From positions 1 through 64,000 of the forward strand of contig NZ_KB891996.1 of NCBI RefSeq assembly GCF_000373625.1: DNA of 64,000 bases, written 5' to 3'. Shown here piece after piece: positions 25,900 through 34,736 of the stretch. The translations under genes were made by a program, and so were the position numbers. Every line of letters begins with the position of its first letter. Position 1 is the stretch's first letter. The notes under the pieces are model-generated. The model ran no database searches and was not told where the DNA came from. It saw only the letters and a list, made by a program, of their open reading frames with translations. This stretch comes from Streptomyces sp. LaPpAH-108. GTDB lineage: Bacteria; Actinomycetota; Actinomycetes; Streptomycetales; Streptomycetaceae.

Positions 25900-27660
25900 G
25901 TGGACGCGCAAAGCCGTGGGCGGGCGGACAACATCGACCCCGCAGACCAGTGGGTGCTCAATCCGAACACCGGCGAATACGAACTGCGACTAAATCCTTC
26001 CGGAGCGCAATCACCGGTTCCCGGTCCGCGGAGGTCCGCCCCCCGTGACAACGGCGCCGCGCCCCCGCGCCGGCGGGGCGACGCCCCGCCCCGGGAGCCC
26101 CGTGAGCGCGAGGCGGAGGTCCCGCAGCAGCCGCGTCGGCGCCGGGGGGCCGAGCCCGAGCCGGAGCCGCAGGGACGGCGCGGCAGCCGACGGCCGCCGC
26201 AGAAGCCCAAGAAGTCGAAGGCGAAGAAGATACTCGCCTGGACGGGCGGCAGCATGGCGCTCGTCCTGGTCGCCGTGGGCTCGGCGGGCTACTTCTATCT
26301 GAAGCACCTGGAAGGCAACGTCGCCACGACCGACGTCGGCAGCGTGGCCAAGAAGGGCTTCAGCAAGGACGACGCCTTCAACATCCTGATCATCGGTACG
26401 GACAAGCGCACCGGCAAGGGCAACGAGGGCTACGGCGACAAGAACAGCGTCGGCCACGCGGACACCAACATCCTGCTGCACGTCGCCAAGGACCGTACGA
26501 ACGCGACCGCGCTGAGCATCCCGCGCGACCTGATCGTGGACATTCCGGACTGCAAGACCGTCGAGCCCGACGGCAAGGAAGACATCATCAGCGGCACCGA
26601 CCAGCACCGCTTCAACGAGAGCCTCGGTCAGGAGGGCCGCAACGCGGGCTGCACGATGCAGACCGTGCAGGCCGTCACCGGCATCCGGCCCGACCACTTC
26701 ATGATGGTCGACTTCAACGCGGTGAAGACGCTGACCACGGCGGTGGGCGGTGTCGAGGTGTGCCTGGCGCACGCGGTGGACGACCGGGACTCGCACCTCA
26801 AGCTGCCCGCCGGAAAGTCGAACGTCGAGGGCGAGCAGGCGCTGGCCTTCGTCCGCACCCGGCACAGCTTCGGCAACCAGGGCGACCTGGACCGCATCAA
26901 GGTGCAGCAGCAGTTCATGGGGTCGCTGATGCGCAAGATGTCCTCCAGCGACACCCTGACCAACCCGGCCAAGCTGCTGGACCTGGCGGAGGCCGCCACG
27001 AAGGCGCTCACCGTCGACCAGGGCATCAAGTCCGTGAGCACGCTCAAGGACATCGCCCTGGAGATGAAGAAGGTCCCGCCGAAGAACATCACCTTCCTGA
27101 CCGTGCCGGTGAAGGACAACCCGGCGGACGGCGTCATCCACAAGACCGTGATCGTCGACCCGGTCGCGGCTCCCCCGATCTTCGACGCCATCAACAACGA
27201 CGTCTCCTTCACGGACGTCAAAAAGAAGAAGAAGGCCGCCAAGGACGCCCAGGCCGCCCGGCTCAAGGGCAGCCGGTCGGCCGCCTCCGACGTACGGGTG
27301 CGCATCCTCAACGGCGGCGCACAGGCGGGCAGTGCGCAGGCGACCCTCCAGTGGATGCAGACCGACAAGGGCATCCTCAAGTCGGAGAACGCGGGCAACG
27401 CCCCGGCCGAGCTGAGCAGGACCACTCTGGAGTACGCGCCCGACCAGGCGTCCCAGGCGCGTGAACTGGCCGCGCTCATGGGCCTGTCGGGCTCCGCGCT
27501 CAAGCCGGGCAAGAGTGTGACCAACAGCCAGGGGCTGCCCGCGATGACGCTGACCCTCGGCAAGGACTTCAAGGGCGCGGGCGTCTCGATGACCGCCCCG
27601 TCGAAGGCGCCGGAGGTCGCGGAAAAGTCGACGGCCGACAAGGCGCAGTGTGCCTCGTAG
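25900..27660 (+). CDS. LCP family glycopolymer ligase with LytR_C domain, paralogue 2
   Basis: 586 residues from a GTG (GGAGG ~13 nt upstream). Residues 1-~110 are a Pro/Arg/Glu-rich cytoplasmic region, a membrane anchor follows at ~115-135, and the LCP domain spans ~160-420 ('NILIIGTDKRTGKG', 'SIPRDLIVDIPDC', 'DRIKVQQQF', 'ALAFVRTRHSF'). A LytR_C-type domain follows at ~460-560 ('VRVRILNGGAQAGSAQ'). It should attach envelope glycopolymers to peptidoglycan. Four extracytoplasmic Cys match those of paralogues 1 and 3, the last near the C-terminus. Confidence 0.93.
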   Translation: MDAQSRGRADNIDPADQWVLNPNTGEYELRLNPSGAQSPVPGPRRSAPRDNGAAPPRRRGDAPPREPREREAEVPQQPRRRRGAEPEPEPQGRRGSRRPPQKPKKSKAKKILAWTGGSMALVLVAVGSAGYFYLKHLEGNVATTDVGSVAKKGFSKDDAFNILIIGTDKRTGKGNEGYGDKNSVGHADTNILLHVAKDRTNATALSIPRDLIVDIPDCKTVEPDGKEDIISGTDQHRFNESLGQEGRNAGCTMQTVQAVTGIRPDHFMMVDFNAVKTLTTAVGGVEVCLAHAVDDRDSHLKLPAGKSNVEGEQALAFVRTRHSFGNQGDLDRIKVQQQFMGSLMRKMSSSDTLTNPAKLLDLAEAATKALTVDQGIKSVSTLKDIALEMKKVPPKNITFLTVPVKDNPADGVIHKTVIVDPVAAPPIFDAINNDVSFTDVKKKKKAAKDAQAARLKGSRSAASDVRVRILNGGAQAGSAQATLQWMQTDKGILKSENAGNAPAELSRTTLEYAPDQASQARELAALMGLSGSALKPGKSVTNSQGLPAMTLTLGKDFKGAGVSMTAPSKAPEVAEKSTADKAQCAS

Positions 27661-27697
27661 GCAACACATCGTGACGAACGGTTCGTAGGTAACGGTT

Positions 27698-27737
27698 CGG
27701 GCCCGTCGTGCGTCTATAAGGACGCGGGACGGGCCCG
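27698..27737 (+). terminator. Terminator between LCP paralogues 2 and 3
   Basis: A 10-bp stem (27698-27707 with 27728-27737) with an inner GCGTC/GACGC helix, followed by TTTG. It lies 37 nt after the stop. Confidence 0.7.
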
Positions 27738-27768
27738 TTTGCTTGGTGCGGTACAGGAGGCGGGGGAG

Positions 27769-29367
27769 TTGGCGCAGAGCGGCATACGGGGGAAGGCCGG
27801 TCCGGAGGAGGCGGCGACGGCCGCACCGGGCGGCCGGGGCCCTTCAGGCGGCGGACGAGGGGCCCGGCGGCAGCGCGGGCGCGGGCGGCGGGTGCTGCGC
27901 TGGGCGGTGATCGTGCTGGCCCTGGCGATACTCGGGTCGGCGGGGGCCGGCTATCTCTACTATCAGCACCTCAACGGCAACATCACCAAGGGCAGCAGGA
28001 TCAGCGGCGACGACTCCAAGGTGCGCCGCGCCCAGCCGGACGCGGCGGGCCGTACCCCGCTGAACATCCTGCTCATCGGCTCCGACAGCCGTAACTCCGC
28101 CGAGAACGTCAAGCTCGGCGGCAGCAAGGACAACCGGGGCAACCCGCCCCTCGGCGACGTGCAGATGCTCATCCACCTCTCGGCGGACCGCAAGAGCGCC
28201 GCCATGGTGAGCATCCCGCGCGACACCCGCGTGGCGATCCCCAAGTGCGTGGACCCCGGCACCAAGCGGGTCTACCCGCCCACCGAGGACATCATCAACA
28301 CCACGCTGGCCCGGGGCGGCGCGGGCTGCACGCTGGCCACCTGGGAGAAGCTGACCGGCGTCTACATCGACCACTGGATGACCATCGACTTCGCCGGTGT
28401 GGTGCGGATGGCCGACGCGGTGGGCGGGGTCGAGGTGTGCGTGAACCAGAACGTCTGGGACCACTCGACGCCCGCCCAGCGCGGCGGCTCAGGACTGAAG
28501 CTGAAGGCCGGTCACCGCAAGGTGAAGGGCGTACAGGCACTCCAGTGGCTGCGCACCCGGCACGCCTGGGGCAGCGACGTGATGCGCGCCCGCGCCCAGC
28601 ACATGTATCTCAACTCGATGATCCGCACGCTCAAGGGACAGAACGTCTTCACCGACAGCGGGCGGCTGATGGACCTGGCCGAGGCGGCCACCAAGTCCCT
28701 GACGGTGTCCCAGGAGATCGGCACGGTCAAGAAGCTCTACGACCTCGGCACCCAGCTGAAGGCCGTCCCGGCGAACCGGATCACCTCGGTCACCATGCCC
28801 AACGTGGAGGACCCGCTCAACAGCGAGCACGTGGTGCCGCAGCAGGCCGAGTCCGAGAAGCTGTGGGCGATGCTCCGCGACGACGTGGCGCTGGACCGCA
28901 ACGGCAAGCCGTCCAAGCCCAAGTCCCCGCCCGCCAAGGACCCTTCGCTCCAGCCGTCCCAGCTCGGGGTGGTCGTGGCCAACGGCACCGGCAGCGCGAC
29001 ACAGGCCGCCGTGCCGGGCCGCGCGGCGGCGATCGACACGGTGCTGGCCCAGGCCGGGTACACCAGGGCGACGAAGGACACCTCGGCCGCGCTGTCCGAG
29101 GACGAGACGGTGGTGCGCTATCCGAGCGCCGACCTGGAGGGCGACGCGCAGGGCGTGGCCAAGGCGCTCGGCGTCCCGCTGGGCCAGGTGGAGCGCTCCA
29201 CGGACGTCTCGGGCGTGACGGTGGTCGTCGGCGCGGACTGGCGCACCGGCACCGCGTACCCGAAGAAGTCCGCCCCGAAGGCCGGTGACATCCCCGAGGG
29301 TTCCGACGCCATCAACGGCTCGGACACCTCCGCCTGCATGGACGTGTACAAGCCCTACCAGTGGTAG
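27769..29367 (+). CDS. LCP family glycopolymer ligase with LytR_C domain, paralogue 3
   Basis: 532 residues. The start is taken as TTG at 27769 because AGGAGG lies 8 nt upstream; no ATG or GTG fits. An Arg/Gly-rich tail and anchor (~45-65) precede the LCP domain (~95-370: 'NILLIGSDSRNSAENV', 'SIPRDTRVAIPKC', 'LQWLRTRHAWGSD'). A LytR_C domain spans ~400-500 ('LGVVVANGTGSATQ'). The C-terminus 'ACMDVYKPYQW' keeps the terminal-region Cys of paralogues 1 and 2. The gene is bounded by hairpin terminators at both ends, so it is probably transcribed alone. Confidence 0.92.
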   Translation: MAQSGIRGKAGPEEAATAAPGGRGPSGGGRGARRQRGRGRRVLRWAVIVLALAILGSAGAGYLYYQHLNGNITKGSRISGDDSKVRRAQPDAAGRTPLNILLIGSDSRNSAENVKLGGSKDNRGNPPLGDVQMLIHLSADRKSAAMVSIPRDTRVAIPKCVDPGTKRVYPPTEDIINTTLARGGAGCTLATWEKLTGVYIDHWMTIDFAGVVRMADAVGGVEVCVNQNVWDHSTPAQRGGSGLKLKAGHRKVKGVQALQWLRTRHAWGSDVMRARAQHMYLNSMIRTLKGQNVFTDSGRLMDLAEAATKSLTVSQEIGTVKKLYDLGTQLKAVPANRITSVTMPNVEDPLNSEHVVPQQAESEKLWAMLRDDVALDRNGKPSKPKSPPAKDPSLQPSQLGVVVANGTGSATQAAVPGRAAAIDTVLAQAGYTRATKDTSAALSEDETVVRYPSADLEGDAQGVAKALGVPLGQVERSTDVSGVTVVVGADWRTGTAYPKKSAPKAGDIPEGSDAINGSDTSACMDVYKPYQW

Positions 29368-29378
29368 GACACGCGTGA

Positions 29379-29417
29379 AGGGGCCCCTCCCCGCGCGACG
29401 CGAGCGGAGGGGCCCCT
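29379..29417. terminator. Bidirectional terminator between convergent genes
   Basis: A 12-bp stem (29379-29390 with 29406-29417) between the LCP paralogue 3 stop and the minus-strand glycosyltransferase stop. Confidence 0.78.
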
Positions 29418-29432
29418 GCGGCCGACGTACCG

Positions 29433-30461
29433 TCAGCGGGCTTCGAGCACCGCCGGACGCCGCGAGGCGATGACCCGCCGCGCCAGGGACCTGGGGCTGG
29501 TCAGGAAGCCGAAGCCCCAGGACATGTGCATGGTGGCCAGGGCGAGCGGGATCTGGAGGCGGGCCTTCGGCGGGAGGCCCTTGCCCGCCGGGAGGGAGCC
29601 CGCGACGATCGCCGCGAGGTAGCCGCCGGGGATCACCAGGCCCCACGGGGTGAGCGCCACGCCCACCACGAGCCCGGCCGCGATCGCGCACACGGCGGCC
29701 GGCGGGGCGAGGTAGCGCAGGTTGATCGAGCCCTCGTGGTAGCGGGCGACGACATGGCGCCAGCGCCCGTAGTCCTTGTACTGCTTGGCGAGCGCCCTGA
29801 CGCTCGGGCGGGGCCGGTACGACACCTTCAGCTCGGGCGAGAACCAGATGAGGCCGCCCGCCTCACGGATGCGGAAGTTCAGCTCCCAGTCCTGGGCGCG
29901 GATGAACTCCTCGTTGTAGCCGCCCTGCTGCTCAAGCGCCTCGCGGCGGAAGACGCCGAGGTAGACCGTCTCGGCGGGAGCGGCCTGGCCGCCGGTGTGG
30001 AAGGCGGCGTTGCCGACGCCTATCTTCGAGGTCATCGCGGCGGCGACCGCGTGCTCCCAGTCGTTCTCGCCCTCGGCGTGCATGATGCCGCCGACGTTCT
30101 GCGCGCCGGTCTCCTCCAGGAGGCGGACGGCGGTGGTGAGGTAGTTCGGCGAGAGCATCCCGTGCCCGTCGACCCGGACCACGACGGGGTGCCGGGACGC
30201 CTTGATCGCCGCGTTCAGCGCGGCGGGGGTGCGGCCGGTCGGGTTGGGGACCGTGTGCACGCGGGGGTCTTCCGCCACCAGCTCGGCCGCGATCTCGTCC
30301 GTGCGGTCCGTGGAGGGACCGAGGGCGATCACGACCTCCATCTCACCGGCGTACTCCTGCGCGAGAATCGCCTGGACGGCCCCGCGCAGATGCCGTTCCT
30401 CGTTGAGGACGGGCATGATCACAGATACAGCGGGGAGCCGCACGTCGGGCTTGGCGTTCAT
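29433..30461 (-). CDS. Family 2 glycosyltransferase, membrane-associated
   Basis: 342 residues. The GT2 domain spans ~10-240: 'SVIMPVLNEERHL', the DxD-type 'VRVDGHGML' and the acceptor-side 'RAQDWELNFRI' (the ED/QD-W motif shifted to QDWE). Two or three hydrophobic segments at ~250-300 suggest membrane attachment like ExoA/succinoglycan-type enzymes. It presumably adds a sugar to a lipid-linked envelope precursor. It lies on the opposite strand between LCP paralogues 3 and 4, supporting a glycopolymer role. The ATG is at the head of the divergent pair with LCP paralogue 4. Confidence 0.9.
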   Translation of the reverse strand: MNAKPDVRLPAVSVIMPVLNEERHLRGAVQAILAQEYAGEMEVVIALGPSTDRTDEIAAELVAEDPRVHTVPNPTGRTPAALNAAIKASRHPVVVRVDGHGMLSPNYLTTAVRLLEETGAQNVGGIMHAEGENDWEHAVAAAMTSKIGVGNAAFHTGGQAAPAETVYLGVFRREALEQQGGYNEEFIRAQDWELNFRIREAGGLIWFSPELKVSYRPRPSVRALAKQYKDYGRWRHVVARYHEGSINLRYLAPPAAVCAIAAGLVVGVALTPWGLVIPGGYLAAIVAGSLPAGKGLPPKARLQIPLALATMHMSWGFGFLTSPRSLARRVIASRRPAVLEAR

Positions 30462-30586
30462 AAGGGCCTCACGTTACCGCGAATGGGGGACACCGGTGCG
30501 CGCCGCCGGGGCTGCGACGCGGGCTGGAGATCGTATCGGCCTACGGTTCCTACAAATCCCCGTTCGGCGCAGCCCGGAGGTGTCCC

Positions 30587-32089
30587 TTGCCCAGACCGCC
30601 TCGGCCCCCCTCCTCCACGGCCAAGGGCGGTGCGGCCCCTGGCCCGCAGCGCCGTCCGCAGCCGCCCGGGCGGGCGCCACGGGCGGCCCTCGTACGGCGC
30701 CGCAAGCCACGCTGGGGCATGCGGGCGGTGACCGCGCTGTCGGTGGTGGTGCTCGCCTCCGCCGGGATCGGCCACGCGCTCGTCACCGGGCTCGACTCGG
30801 GCATCGCGCGAGTGGACGCCTTCAAGGACATGAAGAACCGGCCCGCCGCGGGCCACGGCATGAACGTCCTGCTGGTCGGCACCGACGGGCGCGACAAGAT
30901 CACCGAGCAGGAGCGGCAGGCGTACAAGCTGGGCGGCGCGCCCTGTCACTGCACCGACACGATCATGATCGTGCACATCTCGCAGGACCGGGACCGGGCG
31001 AGCGTGGTGAGCCTGCCGCGCGACTCGTACGCCGAGGTGCCCGCCCATGTCGACCAGACCACCGGTGAGCCGCATCACGCGCATCCCCTCAAGCTGAACG
31101 CGGCCTACGCCGAGGGCGGGCCCCAGCTGACGGTGCGCACGGTGGAGGCGATGACCCATGTGAAGATCGACCACTATCTGGAGGTCGACTTCGCGAGCTT
31201 CATGCGGACCGTGGACGTGCTCGGCGGGGTCACCGTCTGCACACCGACCCCGCTGAAGGACTCGTACACCGGGCTCGACCTCGCGCCGGGCAACCACGAC
31301 CTCACCGGCGGGCAGGCGCTGCAGTACGTGCGCGCCCGGCACGTGGACGGGGCGAGCGACCTGGGGCGGATGCAGCGGCAGCAGCGGTTCATGGCCGCGC
31401 TGATCGAGCGGGCGACCTCCTCGGGGGTGCTGCTCAACCCGATGCGGTTCCGGGACGTGGCGCGGGCGGTGCTCGGGTCGGTGCGGGCGGACGCCGGGTT
31501 CGGCACGAACGAGCTGCTGGACCTCGGGCGGGCGATGCGGAACTTCTCCCCCTCGTCCTCCGAGTTCACCACGGTGCCGATCGGGCAGATGGGCTACGTC
31601 GTCAACGGCATCGGCTCGACCCTGAAGTGGGACCAGGCCAAGGCGGACCGGCTCTTCGCCGCCCTGCGCGAGGACAAGCCGCTGGCCCCGGTCCGCGCGA
31701 AGCACGCCCCCGCGGCGACCACCGTCGAGGTCGCGCCCTCCTCGATCCGGGTCCGGGTCGAGAACGGCACCGGCACGGCGGGGCTCGGCCGCAAGGTGGA
31801 CGCCGCGCTCGCCTCCACCGGCTTCGCGACCACCCACCAGCCCGTCACCGGCCACCCGGTCCCCCGCACGGTCATCTCCTACGACCCCCGCTGGGACCGC
31901 TCCGCCCGCTCCCTCGCCGTCGCCCTCCCCGGCAGCGAACTCCACCCGGTCCCCGGCCAGGGCCCCGTCCTGCGCGTCACAGCGGGCCCCGACTTCAAGA
32001 ACGTCCACAAGGTCAAGGGCCCGGACACGGCCCAGCCGGACTCCCCCGTGGTGCACGGGGACGAGGTGGTGTGCTCGGACAAGGTGTGA
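30587..32089 (+). CDS. LCP family glycopolymer ligase with LytR_C domain, paralogue 4
   Basis: 500 residues from a TTG, supported by GGAGG with a 7-nt spacer. A Pro/Arg-rich cytoplasmic tail and an anchor (~45-65) precede the LCP domain (~90-340: 'NVLLVGTDGRDK', 'CTDTIMIVH', 'SLPRDSYAEV', 'QYVRARHVDG'). A LytR_C domain spans ~385-470 ('IRVRVENGTGTAGLG'). Its cysteines differ from paralogues 1-3 ('APCHCTDT'), but it too has one five residues from the C-terminus. It is divergent from the GT2 gene. Confidence 0.93.
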   Translation: MPRPPRPPSSTAKGGAAPGPQRRPQPPGRAPRAALVRRRKPRWGMRAVTALSVVVLASAGIGHALVTGLDSGIARVDAFKDMKNRPAAGHGMNVLLVGTDGRDKITEQERQAYKLGGAPCHCTDTIMIVHISQDRDRASVVSLPRDSYAEVPAHVDQTTGEPHHAHPLKLNAAYAEGGPQLTVRTVEAMTHVKIDHYLEVDFASFMRTVDVLGGVTVCTPTPLKDSYTGLDLAPGNHDLTGGQALQYVRARHVDGASDLGRMQRQQRFMAALIERATSSGVLLNPMRFRDVARAVLGSVRADAGFGTNELLDLGRAMRNFSPSSSEFTTVPIGQMGYVVNGIGSTLKWDQAKADRLFAALREDKPLAPVRAKHAPAATTVEVAPSSIRVRVENGTGTAGLGRKVDAALASTGFATTHQPVTGHPVPRTVISYDPRWDRSARSLAVALPGSELHPVPGQGPVLRVTAGPDFKNVHKVKGPDTAQPDSPVVHGDEVVCSDKV

Positions 32090-32310
32090 GGGCTCCGCCG
32101 GCTCGCCGGGGGGGGGAGGTTCGGCGGGGCTTGACTGGTTCGGCAGGGACCGGCGGGCCGAGCGGAGTTACGGCGACTCAGCGCGGTTCCGACGGGCCCG
32201 GCGGGTTAGGCGGGCCCGGCAGGGACTCGGCCAGGTTCCGGCGGCCCGGCAGGCCCCGCAGGAAAAGGACACGACAGGAACCGACACCGCCGAACCCCCG
32301 GAGGGGACCG

Positions 32311-32883
32311 TCAGTCCTCGATGCCGTCGGCCGCCCGCTGCTCCCGCAGCTCGCGGATGGCGCGGCGGCGGGCCAGGCGGTGGCTGCGGCGGGCCAGGCG
32401 GTGGCTGCGGCGGATCTGGGCTTCTTGGTGGCGGCGGCGGTCGCGTTCGGTCTCGGGGAGGACCGGGGGGACGGCGCGGGGCTTGCCGTCGGCGTCCACG
32501 GCCGTGAAGACCAGGTAGGCCGAGCCGACCTGGGTGGGGGGCGCCGACTCGTTCCAGCGCTCGGCGAGGACGCGGACGCCGATCTCCATGGAGGTGCGGC
32601 CGGTCCAGTTGACCTGGGCCTTCACATGGACCAGGTCACCCACGCGCACCGGCTCCAGGAAGGCCATCTCGTCCATGGACGCGGTGACGGCGGGGCCCCC
32701 GGAGTGCCGGCCGGCGACCGCACCCGCGGCGTCGTCGACCAGTTTCATGATCACCCCGCCGTGGACCGACCCCAGGAGGTTGGTGTCGTTGTGGGTCATG
32801 ATGTGGCTGAGGGTGGTACGAGAAGCCGAGGTGGGCTTGCCCGGGATCTCCGGAAGCTCGCTCGGCGAGACCTGGTCTGTCAT
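32311..32883 (-). CDS. Acyl-CoA thioesterase (hotdog fold)
   Basis: 190 residues. The hotdog core includes 'HNDTNLLGSVHGGVIMKLVDDAAGAVAGRHSGG', with the catalytic-type Asn/Asp residues, and 'FLEPVRVGDLVHVKAQVNWTGRTSMEIGVRV'. The family hydrolyses acyl-CoA to free acid and CoA; chain-length preference is unknown. The C-terminal ~45 residues are Arg-rich and contain a heptad duplicated by a 21-bp tandem repeat. The ATG at 32883 is chosen by family alignment; the frame is open upstream. It is divergent from LCP paralogue 5. Confidence 0.88.
   Translation of the reverse strand: MTDQVSPSELPEIPGKPTSASRTTLSHIMTHNDTNLLGSVHGGVIMKLVDDAAGAVAGRHSGGPAVTASMDEMAFLEPVRVGDLVHVKAQVNWTGRTSMEIGVRVLAERWNESAPPTQVGSAYLVFTAVDADGKPRAVPPVLPETERDRRRHQEAQIRRSHRLARRSHRLARRRAIRELREQRAADGIED
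32366..32407. repeat. 21-bp perfect tandem duplication inside the thioesterase gene
   Basis: Two identical adjacent 21-bp units (32366-32386 and 32387-32407) encode SHRLARR-SHRLARR in the basic C-terminal tail. As the unit is seven codons, the frame is kept. It is probably a recent slippage event. Confidence 0.85.
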
Positions 32884-33002
32884 GTCCCCCACTTTAAGCG
32901 GAAGCCGCATTAGCGATATTTGTGTCGCCTTCGCAACAGCCCCGCTCCGATTTTCCGACAACCCTTGTAAGGCGCCTGCCCGCACCCTGCACACTTGGGC
33001 CC

Positions 33003-34292
33003 ATGAATGACTGGCCCGAGGGATGGTCCGACGACGAACGCGGACCCCGCTACGGACGCGGCAGCACCGGCGCGCAGCCGGAAGGCGCGCGCTCGATGCG
33101 TCAGGTGAGGCGCGGCCCGGTACCCCCGGGTCAGCGCTCGTACGGCTCCCAAGGCCCCGCCGCGCCGCCGTACGGCGCCGGGGTGCCGCAGCAGCCGTCG
33201 TACGTCGACGGCCGGGGGAACGCCGGGTACGACAGCGGCTACAACACGGGCCAGGTCTACGGCGGCGGCGGTCCCGGCGGCCCGGCCGCCCCCGGCACCC
33301 GCGCTCCGCGCCCCGCCCCGAACTGGGGCCGCCGGATCAAGCTGACGACGATCACCGTGCTGAGTGTGCTGATCGTCACGTCGGTCGCGACCTACTTCTG
33401 GGCCGACTCCAAGCTGCACCGCGACGTCGACCTGTCCAAGGTGATCGACCGGCCCGCCGAGGGCGAGGGCACGAACTATCTGATCGTCGGCTCCGACAGC
33501 CGCAAGGGCATGTCGGACGAGGAGAAGAAGAAGCTGCACACCGGCTCCGCCGAGGGCCAGCGCACCGACTCGATGATGATCCTGCACGTCGGCTCGAACG
33601 GCGACACCCTCATATCCCTGCCGCGCGACTCGAACGTCACGATCCCGAGCTTCAAGGGCTCGGACTCCGGCAAGCTCTACCCGGCCTCCGGCACCACCAA
33701 GCTGAACGCGGCGTACGCCAAGGACGGCCCCACGCTCCTGGTCCGCACGGTCGAGTACAACACCGGCCTGCACATCGACCACTACGTCGAGATCGGCTTC
33801 GCGGGCTTCGCCAGCATCGTGGACGCCGTCGGCGGGGTGGAGATGAACCTCGACCAGGGCTTCAAGGACAAGTACTCCGGCGCCGACTTCAAGGCGGGCA
33901 AGCAGACCCTCAACGGCGAGCAGGCCCTCGCCTTCGTCCGCACCCGGCACGCCTTCGCGGCCTCCGACCTCCAGCGCACCAAGAACCAGCAGAAGTTCCT
34001 CTCCGCGCTGTCCCACCAGGTGGCCACCCCGTCCACCGTCCTGAACCCCTTCAAGCTCTACCCGACCATGAGCGCGGGCCTGGACTCCCTCACGGTCGAC
34101 AAGGACATGAGCCTGTGGGACCTGGCCTCCATGTTCTGGGCCATGAAGGGCGTCAGCGGCGGCGACGGCACCTCCATGAACATGCCCGTCTCCGGCTCGG
34201 TCGGCGGCAACCTCGTCTGGGACAAGGCGAAGGTCCAGACCCTGGTGAACGAGCTGAAGAACGACGAGAAGGTGACGGTCACGGGCAACTGA
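33003..34292 (+). CDS. LCP family glycopolymer ligase, paralogue 5 (cysteine-free)
   Basis: 429 residues. A long Gly/Tyr/Pro-rich cytoplasmic tail (1-~105) and anchor (~112-132) precede the LCP domain (~155-420: 'NYLIVGSDSRKGMSDEEKK', 'QRTDSMMILH', 'SLPRDSNVTIP', 'LAFVRTRHAFAASDLQRTKNQQ'). It lacks a LytR_C domain and has no cysteine, unlike paralogues 1-4. It is followed by a hairpin terminator. The role is transfer of glycopolymer to the cell wall, as for the family. Confidence 0.93.
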   Translation: MNDWPEGWSDDERGPRYGRGSTGAQPEGARSMRQVRRGPVPPGQRSYGSQGPAAPPYGAGVPQQPSYVDGRGNAGYDSGYNTGQVYGGGGPGGPAAPGTRAPRPAPNWGRRIKLTTITVLSVLIVTSVATYFWADSKLHRDVDLSKVIDRPAEGEGTNYLIVGSDSRKGMSDEEKKKLHTGSAEGQRTDSMMILHVGSNGDTLISLPRDSNVTIPSFKGSDSGKLYPASGTTKLNAAYAKDGPTLLVRTVEYNTGLHIDHYVEIGFAGFASIVDAVGGVEMNLDQGFKDKYSGADFKAGKQTLNGEQALAFVRTRHAFAASDLQRTKNQQKFLSALSHQVATPSTVLNPFKLYPTMSAGLDSLTVDKDMSLWDLASMFWAMKGVSGGDGTSMNMPVSGSVGGNLVWDKAKVQTLVNELKNDEKVTVTGN

Positions 34293-34308
34293 GCCCCTGA
34301 CGCACGAG

Positions 34309-34339
34309 AGGTGCCTGCCCGCGTGACGGGGAGGCACCT
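34309..34339. terminator. Terminator between LCP paralogue 5 and the VOC gene
   Basis: An 8-bp stem (34309-34316 with 34332-34339) with a CCC/GGG inner part, followed by TTCG. It lies between convergent stops. Confidence 0.65.
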
Positions 34340-34358
34340 TTCGCGTATCCGGGCGATG

Positions 34359-34718
34359 TCAGCACGCGCACAGACAGAACGGATGCCCCGCCGGGTCCGC
34401 GTAGACCCGCCACGTGCGGTCGGTGTCCTCCGTGTCCAGGGGCTTCGCGCCGAGCGAGAGCGCGTGCTTCTCGGACGTGTTCAGGTCCTCCACCGTCAGG
34501 TCCAGGTGGAACTGCTGGGAGGCGTCCGGGGCGGGCCAGGCCGGCGGGACGTGGCCGGGGGCCCGCTGGAAGGCGAGGGTGGGCCCGGCGGGGGTCTTGA
34601 GGTCGATCCAGGTGTCGTCGCCCTCCGGGGTGCCGCCGAGGAGGCCCGCGTAGAAGGCGGCCAGGGCGTGCGGGTCGGGGCAGTCCAGAACGATCGCGCC
34701 CAGTGTGGCGAGGGGCAT
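34359..34718 (-). CDS. VOC (glyoxalase/bleomycin-resistance fold) family protein
   Basis: 119 residues, one VOC module pair. 'GAIVLDCPDPHALAAFYAGLLGG' opens the fold, 'QFHLDLTVEDL' contributes a metal-type His, and 'WRVYADPAGHPFCLC' is the usual C-terminal strand. The family includes glyoxalases, dioxygenases and drug-binding proteins, so the substrate cannot be named. The ATG at 34718 has GAGGAGGAAG just upstream. It is divergent from a CGNR regulator-like gene, with palindromic sites between them. Confidence 0.9.
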   Translation of the reverse strand: MPLATLGAIVLDCPDPHALAAFYAGLLGGTPEGDDTWIDLKTPAGPTLAFQRAPGHVPPAWPAPDASQQFHLDLTVEDLNTSEKHALSLGAKPLDTEDTDRTWRVYADPAGHPFCLCAC

Positions 34719-34736
34719 GGCTTCCTCCTCGAACAT

